A stretch of 38,762 nucleotides of DNA from the NCBI GenBank assembly GCA_003427395.1, contig BFEA01000097.1, positions 2,459,010 through 2,497,771 of the forward strand, given 5' to 3'. Below, piece by piece: positions 1-10,474 of this stretch. Each line of letters opens with the position of its first letter. The first letter of the stretch is position 1. The position numbers were made by a program, and so were the translations under genes. The stretch comes from Chara braunii. Taxonomy: Eukaryota; Streptophyta; Charophyceae; Charales; Characeae. The notes beneath the pieces were generated by a model. The model saw only the letters and a list, made by a program, of their open reading frames with translations, was not told the origin of the DNA and searched no databases.

Positions 1-718
1 GTGGTAGGTGCCTGAGGAGGGAGCCATTATTTGCCTATGAGCTCGACTGACAACGTCTTGAACTGGTATAGGGGGCGGGTGGTCACTAAGCTACGGGAGT
101 TGTAGGTGATGCCCTAACTACTGCATACGACTAAAGGGTGTCGTAATTGTCGAGGTTACTATAACTATTGTTGAGATATTGGTTCGACCCCGCTGACCGC
201 TCAGACGAAAGTGGTTGACTGGGAAGCTGCAGTCAGGAGAGCTGCAAATGTCATTTTGAGGTACTACTGTGGCTAAGCTGTTGACCGAGGTGTTGCCAGC
301 CCCGCCGAGGGAAGGGGCAGGAAGCCGGCTCGAATTAGGAGTCTGCCTGCTGACCAGAATGCCGCCTCTCCCGTAGGCTGAAACAGAGAGGGGGTCCTGT
401 TAGCTACGGCCTACTGCTGCGCACTGTGCACAAAGTGGTTCTGCTGCCTGCGATTGTATGCGAATTGTTGCTGATTGTTGGGTGGTGTATGGCTCACCAG
501 AGCCGTTCAATGCAGTCGTGGACTGTGTTTGCCCCTGTGCAAGCTGCGGTTGCTGCGCATAGCCGGCCCGATTGCGCCTCCTGGTGCATTTAAACCTGTC
601 ACTTGTTGCACGGCTACGATTCGACCAAGGGGTGGAGTACGACGGTCAAGGAGGTTATGGCTGGGGGTCGGAGGGTGATCAGGGAGGCAATAGCTAATGC
701 TTTGACCTTGGTTGCCCG

Positions 719-744
719 AGCCGTGACATGATTCGGTCACGGCT
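719..744 (+). other. U3 hairpin, 8-bp stem
   Basis: Stem AGCCGTGA (719-726) pairs perfectly with TCACGGCT (737-744) around a 10-nt loop. In the 3' LTR (14470-14495) one C-to-T change turns a G-C pair into a G-T wobble, and the loop differs at four positions, so pairing survives. This could be a DNA cruciform, a factor site, or RNA structure in the 3' end of the transcript. Confidence 0.5.
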
Positions 745-1109
745 ATGGGGTGCTAAGCACACCACGGCATCGAGGCTTGTTGGGGGTGATTAGGCTGCAG
801 TGGGGCTACTAGCACAATTTGAGGAGTTGGCAGAAGGTCGGTATCCGGCGGCTTGATTTCGGATTGGTTGACGGCTGCGTGTTTTGGCCACCACTGCGGG
901 GCCCTCAGGTGCTGAAGATATTAAGGCCCTCTCCTGCGAGTCTGAGAGCACCCTCCTTGTATCTGAGTGACTGAATGTTTCTCCTTCTGCCCCTCTTACT
1001 CTAAGTCTAGTCTGCTGGTTCTGAGAGGAAGGCGGCAGGCGGTATTGCAACCTGTAACCCGCGCGAAGGCCTCTGTGGGAGGTTCGCCCCACCGATTGCG
1101 GGAGCTGTG

Positions 1110-1132
1110 CCAGGACTCATGAGCAGTCCTGG
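1110..1132 (+). other. Hairpin just upstream of the TATA box
   Basis: CCAGGACT (1110-1117) pairs with AGTCCTGG (1125-1132) around a 7-nt loop. The 3' LTR form (14861-14880) is rebuilt as CGGGACTC / GAGTCCTG with a 4-nt loop and one G-T wobble. The stem is kept despite an indel and a different pairing register. Confidence 0.5.
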
Positions 1133-1168
1133 AGGTAGGGAACTGAGTGGTAATTCCCTGACTCCCTC

Positions 1169-1174
1169 TATAAA
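1169..1174 (+). promoter_or_regulatory. TATA box of the 5' LTR
   Basis: CCCTCTATAAACCCGG contains a strong plant-type TATAAA in a locally GC-richer setting, and it is unchanged in the 3' LTR. Transcription would be expected about 30 bases downstream, near 1200. The start site is inferred from spacing only. Confidence 0.55.
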
Positions 1175-1414
1175 CCCGGCTACAACCCCTATCTGTACAT
1201 CCTTCTATGTTTGACTGATTATGCTGCGTGAATCCTGTACTTTGACTCTTAGTTTGATTTTCAAAACATGAATCTGACTAAGTAAAGGAAGGCATGTGCA
1301 ATCTCAGTTTCAACTTTGTTGTTCGACTGAAGGCAGATTGTGAACGAAGGGGAATGCATTTGGGGAACAGTTGGAAGAAAGGTAGTGTTGTGTGCAGGTT
1401 GGCTGGGTTACTAA

Positions 1415-2358
1415 GGTTGGGAGGACCCCTTAAGTTCAGGGAAGCCCTGCGCTTTGTTTATTTTTGGATTGCATGGAGGGTCAGGACGCTCTATAATTTT
1501 GGGTAACCTGAAGCTCTGAAGGCTGAGACGTCCCCATAAGTTTAGGGAGACCTGATGCTGTGAATTGCATGGAGGGTCAGGACACTCTATAAGTTTAGGT
1601 GTCCTGGCTGCTCTGACTTGCGGGGGATTGACTGTGAGTGACTTTCAGGGACCCAAGGCGCTCTATAAGTTTAGGTACCTTGGGCTGCCTTGCTTTATTT
1701 GGGGTTTTTTCCTATTTTCGTGTTTCTGAACGAGGAGGTTTGTACCGCTCCATAAGTCTAGATGGTTCAGTCCTTCTCGTGTTTTGTTCTGAGGGAATAA
1801 TTTTGGCAGGGGACAGGCCGCTCTATAAGTTTAGGTAGTCTGACCCACTACCTCGTACAAATTGGGTCAGAGAGAAACGAACCTGGCAGGGGATCAGACC
1901 GCTCTATAAGTTTAGGTAGTCTGACCCAATGCCTCGCACATGTTGGAACCCAAGGGTTATAATTTGGCTATATGTTATTATTATTTTATTAAGAACAGGC
2001 TAATCAGGCGCGGGTTCCATAAGATTGGACAGTCTGACTATAGCTTATCATAATTCGAAGAGAGTATAATCAAGAGATATAACTGAAGGTAAACTTGGGC
2101 AGGCAAAACAACGTTCTAAGATCAGCGTCTCAGCCCTATGTCCATTTGGAAGACTAAGTGCAGAGAGGTATATATAACTCGGCTATGTAAACAGTTCAGG
2201 GCAACTAGAGTGGTCTAGTCACATGCCCAAGGAAGAGAAAAGTAGTTGTGTCCTCTGTTTGTGTATACATGGCTAAGTCAGAACGCTCTATAAGTTTAGG
2301 TATTCTGACTTTAGGCCTGGCTAAGTTGGGCGCGCTCTGTAAGTTCAGGTGACCTAAC
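1415..2358 (+). other. Array of about ten stem-loops with a shared 19-nt loop (5' LTR)
   Basis: The motif CGCTCTATAAGTTTAGGTA, with small changes, recurs as the loop of hairpins whose stems differ. TCAGG/CCTGA at 1481-1511. CAGGACAC/GTGTCCTG at 1578-1606. CCCAAGG/CCTTGGG at 1652-1684. ACC/GGT at 1744-1766. CAGGC/GTCTG at 1814-1842. TCAGAC/GTCTGA at 1894-1924. AAGTCAGAA/TTCTGACTT at 2275-2311 (9 perfect pairs). GTTGGG/CCTAAC at 2325-2358. Weaker members lie at 1415-1450 and 1530-1551. A constant loop on changing but complementary stems indicates that folding is under selection, most likely in RNA because the array lies downstream of the TATA box. Confidence 0.75.
1861..1930 (+). other. Alternative 10-bp pairing that competes with one array hairpin
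   Basis: ATTGGGTCAG (1861-1870) is perfectly complementary to CTGACCCAAT (1921-1930). The second half overlaps the 3' arm of the TCAGAC/GTCTGA hairpin (1894-1924), so the two pairings exclude each other. The same 10-bp pairing is intact in the 3' LTR (15610-15619 with 15670-15679). Confidence 0.45.
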
Positions 2359-2629
2359 CTATGCCTTATGTAAGCAGGGTATAAAGGGTTGAATTATTGA
2401 GAGATCATGAATTATTGTTTGCTCAGGTTGACTTGAGGATGACGAGAGTACTTACCTTTGTGGTTTGGCCTGCATGTGACTGAGGGAGGCTACTACTTGG
2501 TCTGAGTTTCAGTTTGATAGGTAGTTGTTTTAGTCGCTCGCCACGTGTTAGAGCCATAGGAGTTAGTTTCAACTCCTGCATTTTCTGAGCTAATTTTTTT
2601 TTACTTTAGATCAATTCTCACATTTTCTG

Positions 2630-3200
2630 GAATCATTTGTTATACTTGGTTTTGTATAAATCCTGGCAAGCTACTTTCTCTACGGGAAGCGCTGCCGAAA
2701 TTTCTACAAATCCAAGAAGTTAGTCAACTTTTGACTTGTTAAAGTTCAACTTATCTATTATTTGTATCTAACTTAGTAAAAATTGAGAAAGTCTCCTTTT
2801 CTAAAGGGAGTGCTGCCCAAATTTTTGCTAATTCAATTTGGACTTTGAGAAGTCAAGGTTGTTTTCAGATTCTGAACTTAGCCTTTGCTAATTCAAATTT
2901 TGGAATAACACTTTTCTAAAGGGAGTGCTGCCGAAATTTTTGCAAAACTAAGGCACTGGTTAAATCTTGTATAAGTTGAACTCAAGTTGTCCTTTGAGTT
3001 AATATCTGACCTAGTATGAATCTGGAAAGTCTCCCTTTCTAAAGGGAATGCTGCCCAAATTTTTACTAATTCAGGGAGTTAGGCAGAATTTGACTTTCTA
3101 GAGTTGGAGACTATTTTTGTCTTCATACTTGGACGCATATAAATTCTGAAAAAGCACTTTTCCTACGGGAAACGCTGCGGAAATTTTCTTGATTTAGAGG
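2630..3200 (+). repeat. Five tandem units of about 120 bp with a hairpin core (5' LTR)
   Basis: The core, roughly CTTTCTAAAGGGAGTGCTGCC followed by AAATTTTTGC, recurs with its GCTGCC-like end at 2691, 2812, 2927, 3050 and 3174, giving spacings of 121, 115, 123 and 124. Most cores can fold, for example TCCCTTT/AAAGGGA in unit 4 and CTCCTTT paired with AAAGGGAG in unit 2. AT-rich linkers often contain AGTTAG and GTATAAAT. The function is unknown; the position within the presumed transcript suggests a structural RNA role. Confidence 0.65.
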
Positions 3201-3473
3201 AGTTATATTATATTTTGACAGGTGACGATTCTGGCAATCCACCCTTAATAGGGGAGATTCTGTCATTAGTCTACCTTTGCTTTGGGCACCGGCTTAGAGG
3301 CAGGTTTGAACTTAGTTGGTAAGTAGCTTTGAGTGAGAATGTGCTATGGAGGGTTATCCCCCATATGCTGATGATTTAGCTTGGGCATTTGACCTACCTT
3401 GTGTTACAGGTCTTTTGGGGTGTCTGATTCAAGATCGGGACTAGATTCAACTTGATCCCTTCAGGATCATCTT

Positions 3474-3505
3474 CTGTTATCACTGATAACAGGTCGGTTG
3501 CCGAC
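3474..3505 (+). other. Two adjoining strong hairpins in U5
   Basis: CTGTTATCA (3474-3482) and TGATAACAG (3484-3492) form a 9-bp inverted repeat around one base. GTCGG (3493-3497) and CCGAC (3501-3505) follow directly. The 32-base block is identical in the 3' LTR (17231-17262), unlike its surroundings, which vary. Confidence 0.5.
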
Positions 3506-4155
3506 TCGTCAGTTTGCGATTCAACTCCAATCCACTCTTGCCACTCAACCTAAAGGCTTTAGCCCTGTGGTTTGAATTGTTTCATTGTGTTTTTACCCGG
3601 ACTTTATTGAATGACCATTTAACAGAAGTACTGAGTATTTATTTTGGGGAGTTGCAGAAGAGTGAAGTTTGTATGGCTAAAGCAAGGGGTATGAGCATTG
3701 AGAATGGTTGAAGTTGACCCCGTGTAGTGCGTGGACTTTTGTTGATCTTTGATGTTATTGCAGGTATGGTTGTGGTTCGAACTTTGGATGTGACTGTCTG
3801 CGATTACATGTGTATGTGGCTGAGAGGAGCCCCACTGTGACTGTGAGGAGTGATTGTCCTATATAGTTAAGCCTTATGTATATATTTATATGTGCCCTGG
3901 GCATGCACGTGGCTTACCGTGATCGTGCGCAATGATTAACCTGATTATGCCTTGAGAGAAAAGGGAGATCCCCTTTTATCTTTTGCTTTTTAGAGATTTT
4001 TATGGTCGGACATTGGTCCTGGGTCGGGATTCAAGGTCCTTGTCCAGGACATCCCAAGCCCTAGACTCTGCAGGGAAGGAATCTGCCCCCATGCAGAGCT
4101 TATTTGCCTCGCCTACCGAGACGCTTAGACCAAAGGCCGGAGGTCTCGTGGCGGC

Positions 4156-4235
4156 TGCACGACTATTCCTTCAGTCGTGCAATGTCGTGAAGGATTAGAC
4201 CCTCACGGCACTTCGAGTCTGACACTTGAGTGTCA
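4156..4235 (+). other. Hairpin pair near the end of the 5' LTR
   Basis: TGCACGACT (4156-4164) pairs with AGTCGTGCA (4173-4181). TGACACT (4220-4226) pairs with AGTGTCA (4229-4235) over a 2-base loop. In the 3' LTR the first keeps 8 of 9 pairs (17913-17939) and the second is unchanged (17978-17993). Confidence 0.45.
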
Positions 4236-4960
4236 TAAGCGGTACTCGGATCCACGAGGGACCTCTTGGTTATGGGCACTACATAGTACGCCATCATTGC
4301 GACTGCTTGCGTACATTTGCATTGCGAGTCGATATGAGTTAGTCCTGCGCCCGCGCGGTTTTATACTGAGCTTCGTGCGCGACGCTTATCCGATTCCCAC
4401 GTCGGAAAGTTATGGGATGGCTGCTAAGGCAGTAGGAGTGTTGTCGCGTTGTTCGTGTTGTGTCGTTTCGTATGTGTGCGTGTGTGTGTTTTATTTTGCA
4501 TTTATTAGAGTGGTGTGCGCGTGGTGTGTGGGATGCTTCCTAGTCGACCGACGTCGGGCCGCGCTTGGGACTTCAGCCCCCCAAGATGTCGGTTCGCGTG
4601 CGGGTCCGATAGGCATATTACCGCGCGTACCCCCTATGCTACAGCGAACGAGAAACGTCCTCGGCTGGTCCACCTCTGCGATTGCAACTGATCAGCTTTC
4701 GTATTGTGGACTAGTAGCTCGGCGGGGATACGTCCACCGATGGGAGGTGACAGCTCCCGTAAGGTGGAGGTAGGTTGTGCCTCGCGTAGGCCCTATCCTG
4801 CCATAGGGGCTCGCGAGAGGTATGGCTGGCGCACTCGGCCGGAGCGGCTTAAGGAAGCTTCACTCGTGTGTTCGTGACGAGGTTGGTCCAACTCCTGCGT
4901 GACGCGGCCGAGAGGGTCCCGCGCCGCCACATGCGGTGCCTGACCGATGCGCTCGACAGG

Positions 4961-4978
4961 TGGCGCCGTTGCCGGGGA
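4961..4978 (+). promoter_or_regulatory. Primer-binding site for tRNA-Asp
   Basis: TGGCGCCGTTGCCGGGGA is complementary to the 3' end of plant tRNA-Asp(GUC) including CCA, as I recall that tRNA. It starts 2 bases after the LTR ends in ACA, the normal position for priming minus-strand DNA. Athila-type plant elements use the same primer. Confidence 0.85.
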
Positions 4979-6842
4979 TAACGGTTGCCTACTGTTGTCC
5001 CTGGTGGAACGACATCCAGGTATGAAAGCGAGAAAAGAGGCAAATGGAAAGTTTTATGTTAAGCTTGTATGAGCGATTGGCTAATATCTTAACTATCGTT
5101 GGAGATATCGAAAGACTGAGAAGTCCTTAGCGGATCGAGCCTAGATTCGAACCGGATTGAGGATCCAGGCGAAATGACCACTTCTGCCTTATTGATGGGC
5201 GTAGACAGAGGGTTGGTTGTAAACGTTATTGGATAAAGCATGAGTGAGGGGATGACTGATAAAGCGCGGAGTGAGGAGTTCAATTGTGAGAATTTTTCCT
5301 TGAGCTTAGACTGGGATGTGATATGATAGGTATTACGGCCAGTACGATGCTTAGACTCGTCGATAGGGTGAGTTGAAGATGGTTTGAGTCGTTTGCGAAC
5401 TGTCAGGCTAGCTATCGATAGATCTTGACAAGTAGTGGCCACTAGGATAGCGATTTGGCTAGTCCGAAGAGAGGCCTATGTGTGGATTATATGTGATATA
5501 TGTATATATGACATTTATGATTGTTTATTTGGTTGTCTTTATATATGTGCTTTCATTGTGTTCTGCTTGATGGTTGATTGGTGATGTATGTATGGATTGC
5601 CTTTTATGGGGACATAGATTCTGCATGAAACCCACGCCTGTCATGGGACCAGGGGTGAATGAGGCGACTTACTTCTGTGGAAGGTGGTTCTTCCGAGAAG
5701 GAGTTGGTCAGCATGTATAATTTGTTCTTAGTGAGAATGCATTCTTGAGTTGTTACCCCCTCGATGAGGCTTAAGGAAGCGGTTATTAGTCTCGAAACTG
5801 ATAGTGAGACCCATGTCTGAACTATGTTCCTGGTCCATTAGTGGGGTGTTGTTGTCTTTCCTGTAATGGGAGGGTAACTACACTATCTGTTGAGAGAGGA
5901 AGAAAGGGCTTGCTACCTCGTTGAGGCTGTGATGGCCAGGTGGAATAGCTACTGCTTAGTGAGAGAGGTCCGGGAGGAGCGATCTGGGTCCGCCTCGCAT
6001 TAAGCAGGGTCATTGTATTTGTAAGGGCACGGACTCGCTAGCTGTTATCCTGACAGGTATGAATGGGGCTGACCATCTGACCATGACTAGGCTCAGTGAG
6101 GTGCAAACGCTGAAATCGGAGAGGGTTGCGGTGAGGCTTGATCTTTAGAGTGGGGCTCGGGAGTCGAGATGTTATCTTAAGAGGATTACACCGCCCCTCT
6201 GCACTATATGCTTCGCTTAAGAGATGAAGGGGGTAACAATTGTATCATGCTAATTACTTATTGTCTGTCTATTTCTGTCTAGCATAAACTAAGATACATT
6301 TTGAGAGTTATCTTGTTATATGGCTGACAGTTAGGTTGGTTTCGTGTGGTTATGTATAAAGCATATCGTGCTTGTCAGTTATAACCCTTGCAACTAAAGT
6401 GTGCCAACTATGCCGTGGTCATGATTATAAGTATACCCTAGTTATTGTAGGTTGTACTACATTTTGGATTCATGTTTGGGTTACCTGCTTATAGGACGGG
6501 CATATTGTATCGTTCCTGGGTGGTAAAAGTGATATCTGATTATTGTCGGGGTTATGACTTGAGGGTTTTATCGATGGGTACTTGGTGCTTTATTTCAGGT
6601 CAATGTTTGGGTAAAAAGGCTCTCTTCGGTATAGCCGATTGTTTGAACAGACCTTTTACTGGCGTATGCAATAAATATCGGGATGATCTTAGCAGGGTAT
6701 CATCGGCATCCGCTACTTGAGTAATGTACCATGTTGTATGAATAGTCACCATTAGGAAGCCGGTGTTTATGAAAGGGGTACTACCATGGTATATTACCAT
6801 CGATATCTTCCTAGGTTGGGCAGTCACAAACGCTGGAAATGA
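4979..6842 (+). other. Internal domain, 5' part: no gene seen
   Basis: About 1.9 kb after the PBS has stops in all frames and no recognisable gag motif. Short AT-rich runs, for example the alternating TATATG stretch near 5490-5510, are the only local structure noticed. It is probably untranslated leader or decayed coding sequence. Confidence 0.5.
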
Positions 6843-7658
6843 ATGGCTCTAGGGAAAGATGATCTGAGGATGAGGTTTGAAGATGAGATGGTGGAGTATG
6901 ATTGCCAATAGAATAACGGAAGGCGCACGCTTGACATTTTTCTGTGATGGGCAGAACCCAGACCGGAGCAAGGGCAACTCAGGATACCTTATGCGAAAGA
7001 ACATCTCAGTGTGACCCTGCCCGTGAAGGGGGAAGATGGGCTCGAGATTTCTCTGTCGAGGCGAGTCAGGGAGGGAGAGTACATCTCTTCCTGGTGGGGC
7101 GCACCGATAGGCGAAGGTATTTTTACCTGGATCGAGTTCATCTTTGATGATGGTCAGGACTGTGCGATCGTAAGGGTGACTTTGTATGCGTCTTCTTCGT
7201 TTTGGGCCTTACATGGGATTGAATTGGCGCTTGGGCATGGGAGCCTGTTGGCAGGACCTTTGAGGGTAGCTAAGCAGGCTGCAGCAAAATGAACGAATGA
7301 CAGGGTCCGGGAGGGAGAAGAGCAGGTGGAGACCCACGTAGAGGTCAAGCATGTTGAAGAGTTTATACTTCCCTCAGCCCCATTGCGAGTTGCCCTGCCA
7401 GAGTTCATGGTAGAGGCATGTTTTGGAGGACACGCGAGGGTGGAAGACGTTGCAGAGGCTGCCGTGAAGGTGCGGGAATGGGGATATGCAAGGTACACGT
7501 GCGAATTGACAAACGGGTTGTATCTGGACCGAAAGTTCTTGCCCCATAGCCAGGAACTTAGGGGTCTGGCCGAGGTAGTGGACGCTTATGCAAGTTCGCA
7601 CGACCGAAATGAAGGAGTTGTAGACTGGGAGGAGGTTCGTGTCGCGGTTGGCCGATAG
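6843..7658 (+). pseudogene. Decayed open frame of 272 codons, product unknown
   Basis: One reading frame runs from the ATG at 6843 to the TAG at 7656 with only three internal stops (TAG and TGA near 6912-6950, TGA at 7290). The translation looks protein-like: mixed hydrophobic and charged residues, Trp-rich patches (SSWWGAPIGEGIFTWIEF, then SSFWALHGIELALG), and an acidic helical end (RVEDVAEAAVKVREWGYARY, then GVVDWEEVRVAVGR). No zinc knuckle, DTG/DSG or YxDD is present. Its place 1.9 kb after the PBS would suit a gag remnant or an extra ORF, but I recognise no family. It could also be captured host sequence. Confidence 0.35.
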
Positions 7659-10474
7659 GGAGTGCCCATGTATCCGGCTAAGGGGGTTCTCTCGTAAACA
7701 ATGTGCACATAGGTGATGAGGGCTAGGGTGGCAGGCCAACCAGTTGTATGGACTGATCCCCTATGTGTTAGTCGGCAAGATGTATCAAGATGGGTTGCAG
7801 GAATGAGTTGTGGGGAAGACGGGTTGGGTGAGAAGGGCCTGGAAATTTGGGGACGCTGCAAAAGTGAGCAAGAAAACCTCATTTGAATAGATACGATGTG
7901 CAGAGGGAAGGGGGGTTTCATAATAATGGTCCGGTAAGACGACCCGAATTGCAGGCCAAAGGGGCCCCAATAGGATAATTGTATATGCGGGGTATGTTAG
8001 GTCTGCCTCGGATCGGGTTATCGAAGCGCCTCTAGTGACTAGGGCAGGGAGATGAGTTAAATAAGGGTCTATTTCCCTAGACCTACCGGTTGAGAGAAGA
8101 AGAGACGAGACCTATGCCCTGTTTAGGTCCAGATGGTTGTATATATGAGAGAGATCTGAGGGGCTTGAGGGGAAGCCTTGATGTAGGAGAAGGTAGGCCC
8201 CTAGCCTAGAGATGCATTGCGGGAGACTTGTGTATATATGATGGATCATAGGAGGCTCCAGTGCGGGGCTGGGGCAATACCTTTCTAAGGCTCCTGCGAC
8301 TAATTGAGGGTAGGATAGCAAGAGCATGACCCAAGCATGGAAACGAGCCTCATGCATGTATGGATTGCTGAAGGCAAATATGGATGAGGGTGTGACTTAG
8401 AGCGCCCGCTTGTGTGTATTGGGAGATCATGCGAGGATGCGACCTTATAAAAAATTTTGATTGTGATCTTTGACTCCTTCTAGATCGATGTTTTAGGAAT
8501 ATTGCCCTAGGATACAGGGGAGGGACTATGCCTTGAAGGTTGAATTTTCTCATAGCCATACCACCCTGAGCTATAAGGGCATATGCATCCGTGCAGTTGT
8601 GTATAGAATGTGCATGGAATCTTGGTAGGCTTGGACTTAAGTCTTAAGTAAACAAGGACAATATATACAGCATCTTGATCCCAGACCAAAATTTAGTCTC
8701 AAGCGAGTGAGACACGGGAAGGTTTTAGTCTTACCTTGTTCAAGATTTAGATGTGTTTTGAGTTACTAGGATCCCTCTGATTCGAGGGGTATGGTTACAT
8801 CCTGACCAGGGCTATGCCAGTGTTAGTCTTTGTTAGGGAGGGCGCGATTTTTCGTTGTGTGATGCTGGTACCAGGTTGAGTTGAGATTGTTCAGCTCTGG
8901 GCGGGCATATGTAATATGAGGTCATTCGCTTCACGCTTAAGTTGAGGTATTATGCCCCTGTACATATTTTGAGTTGGGAGGTTTTCTCAAAGACCACTCC
9001 TTCTGTATGACGATCACTATCACTCTCACATGTGTGGTTTTATCCTGATATATGATGGTTTTGTGTGAGAGATGTATGAGGAACATCTCATGGGACGTGT
9101 GAATTTTGTGAGAATGAGGGGGTGTGAACTGTCTACTCTCCTGTATACTCGTGTGATCTGCCCACGGGCGGGTGATAGGGCCGAGTATAAGAAGAGGCAG
9201 AGCAACTGTTCTGTGACAGAAGCGTGAGAATCCTAAGGGATTTTGCGAGTCTGTGAGACTCGAATACTTACCATGCCGGATGTTTCATGGTTGAGTTGCG
9301 AAGAGGACCCATAAGCAGGCCCCCAGTTGAGTTGTTTTGTGGTTGAGTTATGGAGAGGACCCACAAGTAGGCCTCTCAGGTTGAGTTGTTTTATGATTGA
9401 GACCCCTTCAGATTAAGGAAGGGGGTAATGTTGGTTATTGGAAGACTCACCTTCAAAATGAAGGTGCTTTAAAAAGGGTCGCGTGATTGCTCATCCTAGA
9501 AAGGGAGGGATGGCTGGGAGACCTATTGAGAGAGACCTCCTTCGTGCGAAAGGTGGTTAATAGATTTAAGGGCATGGTAAGCAAAGTTTGAGCTGATAGA
9601 GTCTGACAAGAGGAACCAAAATTATGGATTGGGTTATTGGTGAAACTGAAAAGGTCGCAAGTTAGTGCATAGTCGTGGGATGTGTGGGCTTCTGCCTTTG
9701 ATCTAGTCAGCGGGCCATGACCTTGTGTATGAGTCTGGCGGTGAACTTGTTTGTGATTGTGAAAAGGGGTCATGCTTCCTATGTTGTCCCATAGGGAGCT
9801 GGTAAACGCCTTTAAAGGTGAGACAGACCCCTGCGTAGTCCCGCAGTGGGCCTGTGGTCTGTTTTGCGATGCACCGTCTAGACACTTGTGCTAATCCCAA
9901 GGCATATTGAGGAATACCAAGCTAAACGGTAAAGGTTAGCACCTCTAGGGCGCAACCCCTATTGGATGACTGCAAGCCAGCACAACCTGGCTGCGGGCCC
10001 ACGTCTACCAACGGGGTAAGAGTTTAAGGGGTTATGCACGCCCCAGGGAAATTACTCCGGTGGGATGGCGGGGGATATGAGTCAAGACTTTGGGTAGTCC
10101 TGATTGAATGCTTATCAGGATAAAATTTATCGTTGCATAACGAACGAAGGAACTGTCGTTAAAATAACAATGCGGTAGGCCGTAGATCTGGCTCGATCAA
10201 CCAGACTATGGTGGGCCAGGATGGGGACCTAGCATTTTTGTACTAGACTGCAGAAAGAGTTGAGAGGAGACTTACGTATATATACACATATATGTTTGAT
10301 TGTGAGGATTTTCGCGAAGGGGGGGTGAGAGTGCCCTCTAAGGTCTCATCTAAGGCCCGTGTCCCTGGGTATGACTCTGCTTACGAGATAGAGTCTAGCC
10401 GGGACACTCAATGAGAGACCGGCGTTTGTCTAGGACAAAGGGGAGAGGACGGTTTGGGGTGGCCTTTGCGAACT
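7659..10474 (+). other. Internal domain, middle: non-coding
   Basis: No open frame with recognisable content. The notable structure is a perfect hairpin CGAGTCT/AGACTCG (9246-9262) directly before a short tandem repeat (9289-9398). Otherwise it is unique-looking sequence of moderate GC. Confidence 0.45.
9289..9398 (+). repeat. Two tandem units of about 52-58 bp
   Basis: The unit contains GGTTGAGTT, then GAGAGGACCC or AAGAGGACCC, then CAAGTAGGC or TAAGCAGGC, then GTTGAGTTGTTTT. The second unit begins at 9341 and a partial third start follows at the end. Confidence 0.55.

Larger units (their letters stand above)
1..4958 (+). repeat. 5' LTR (first base lies outside the window)
   Basis: Aligns over its whole length with 13752-18717. 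The right border is CGACA at 4958, followed by GG and the PBS. Proposed layout by inference: U3 from 1 to about 1200 with a TATA box at 1169, then an R-U5 transcript part of about 3.75 kb dense in hairpins. Scattered short open frames are broken differently in the two LTRs, so I read none as a gene. Confidence 0.88.

Noticed and set aside
1415-2358. CRISPR-like array
   Set aside because: Spacing is irregular, the conserved part is a hairpin loop and not a direct repeat with fixed spacers, and the context is a eukaryotic LTR.
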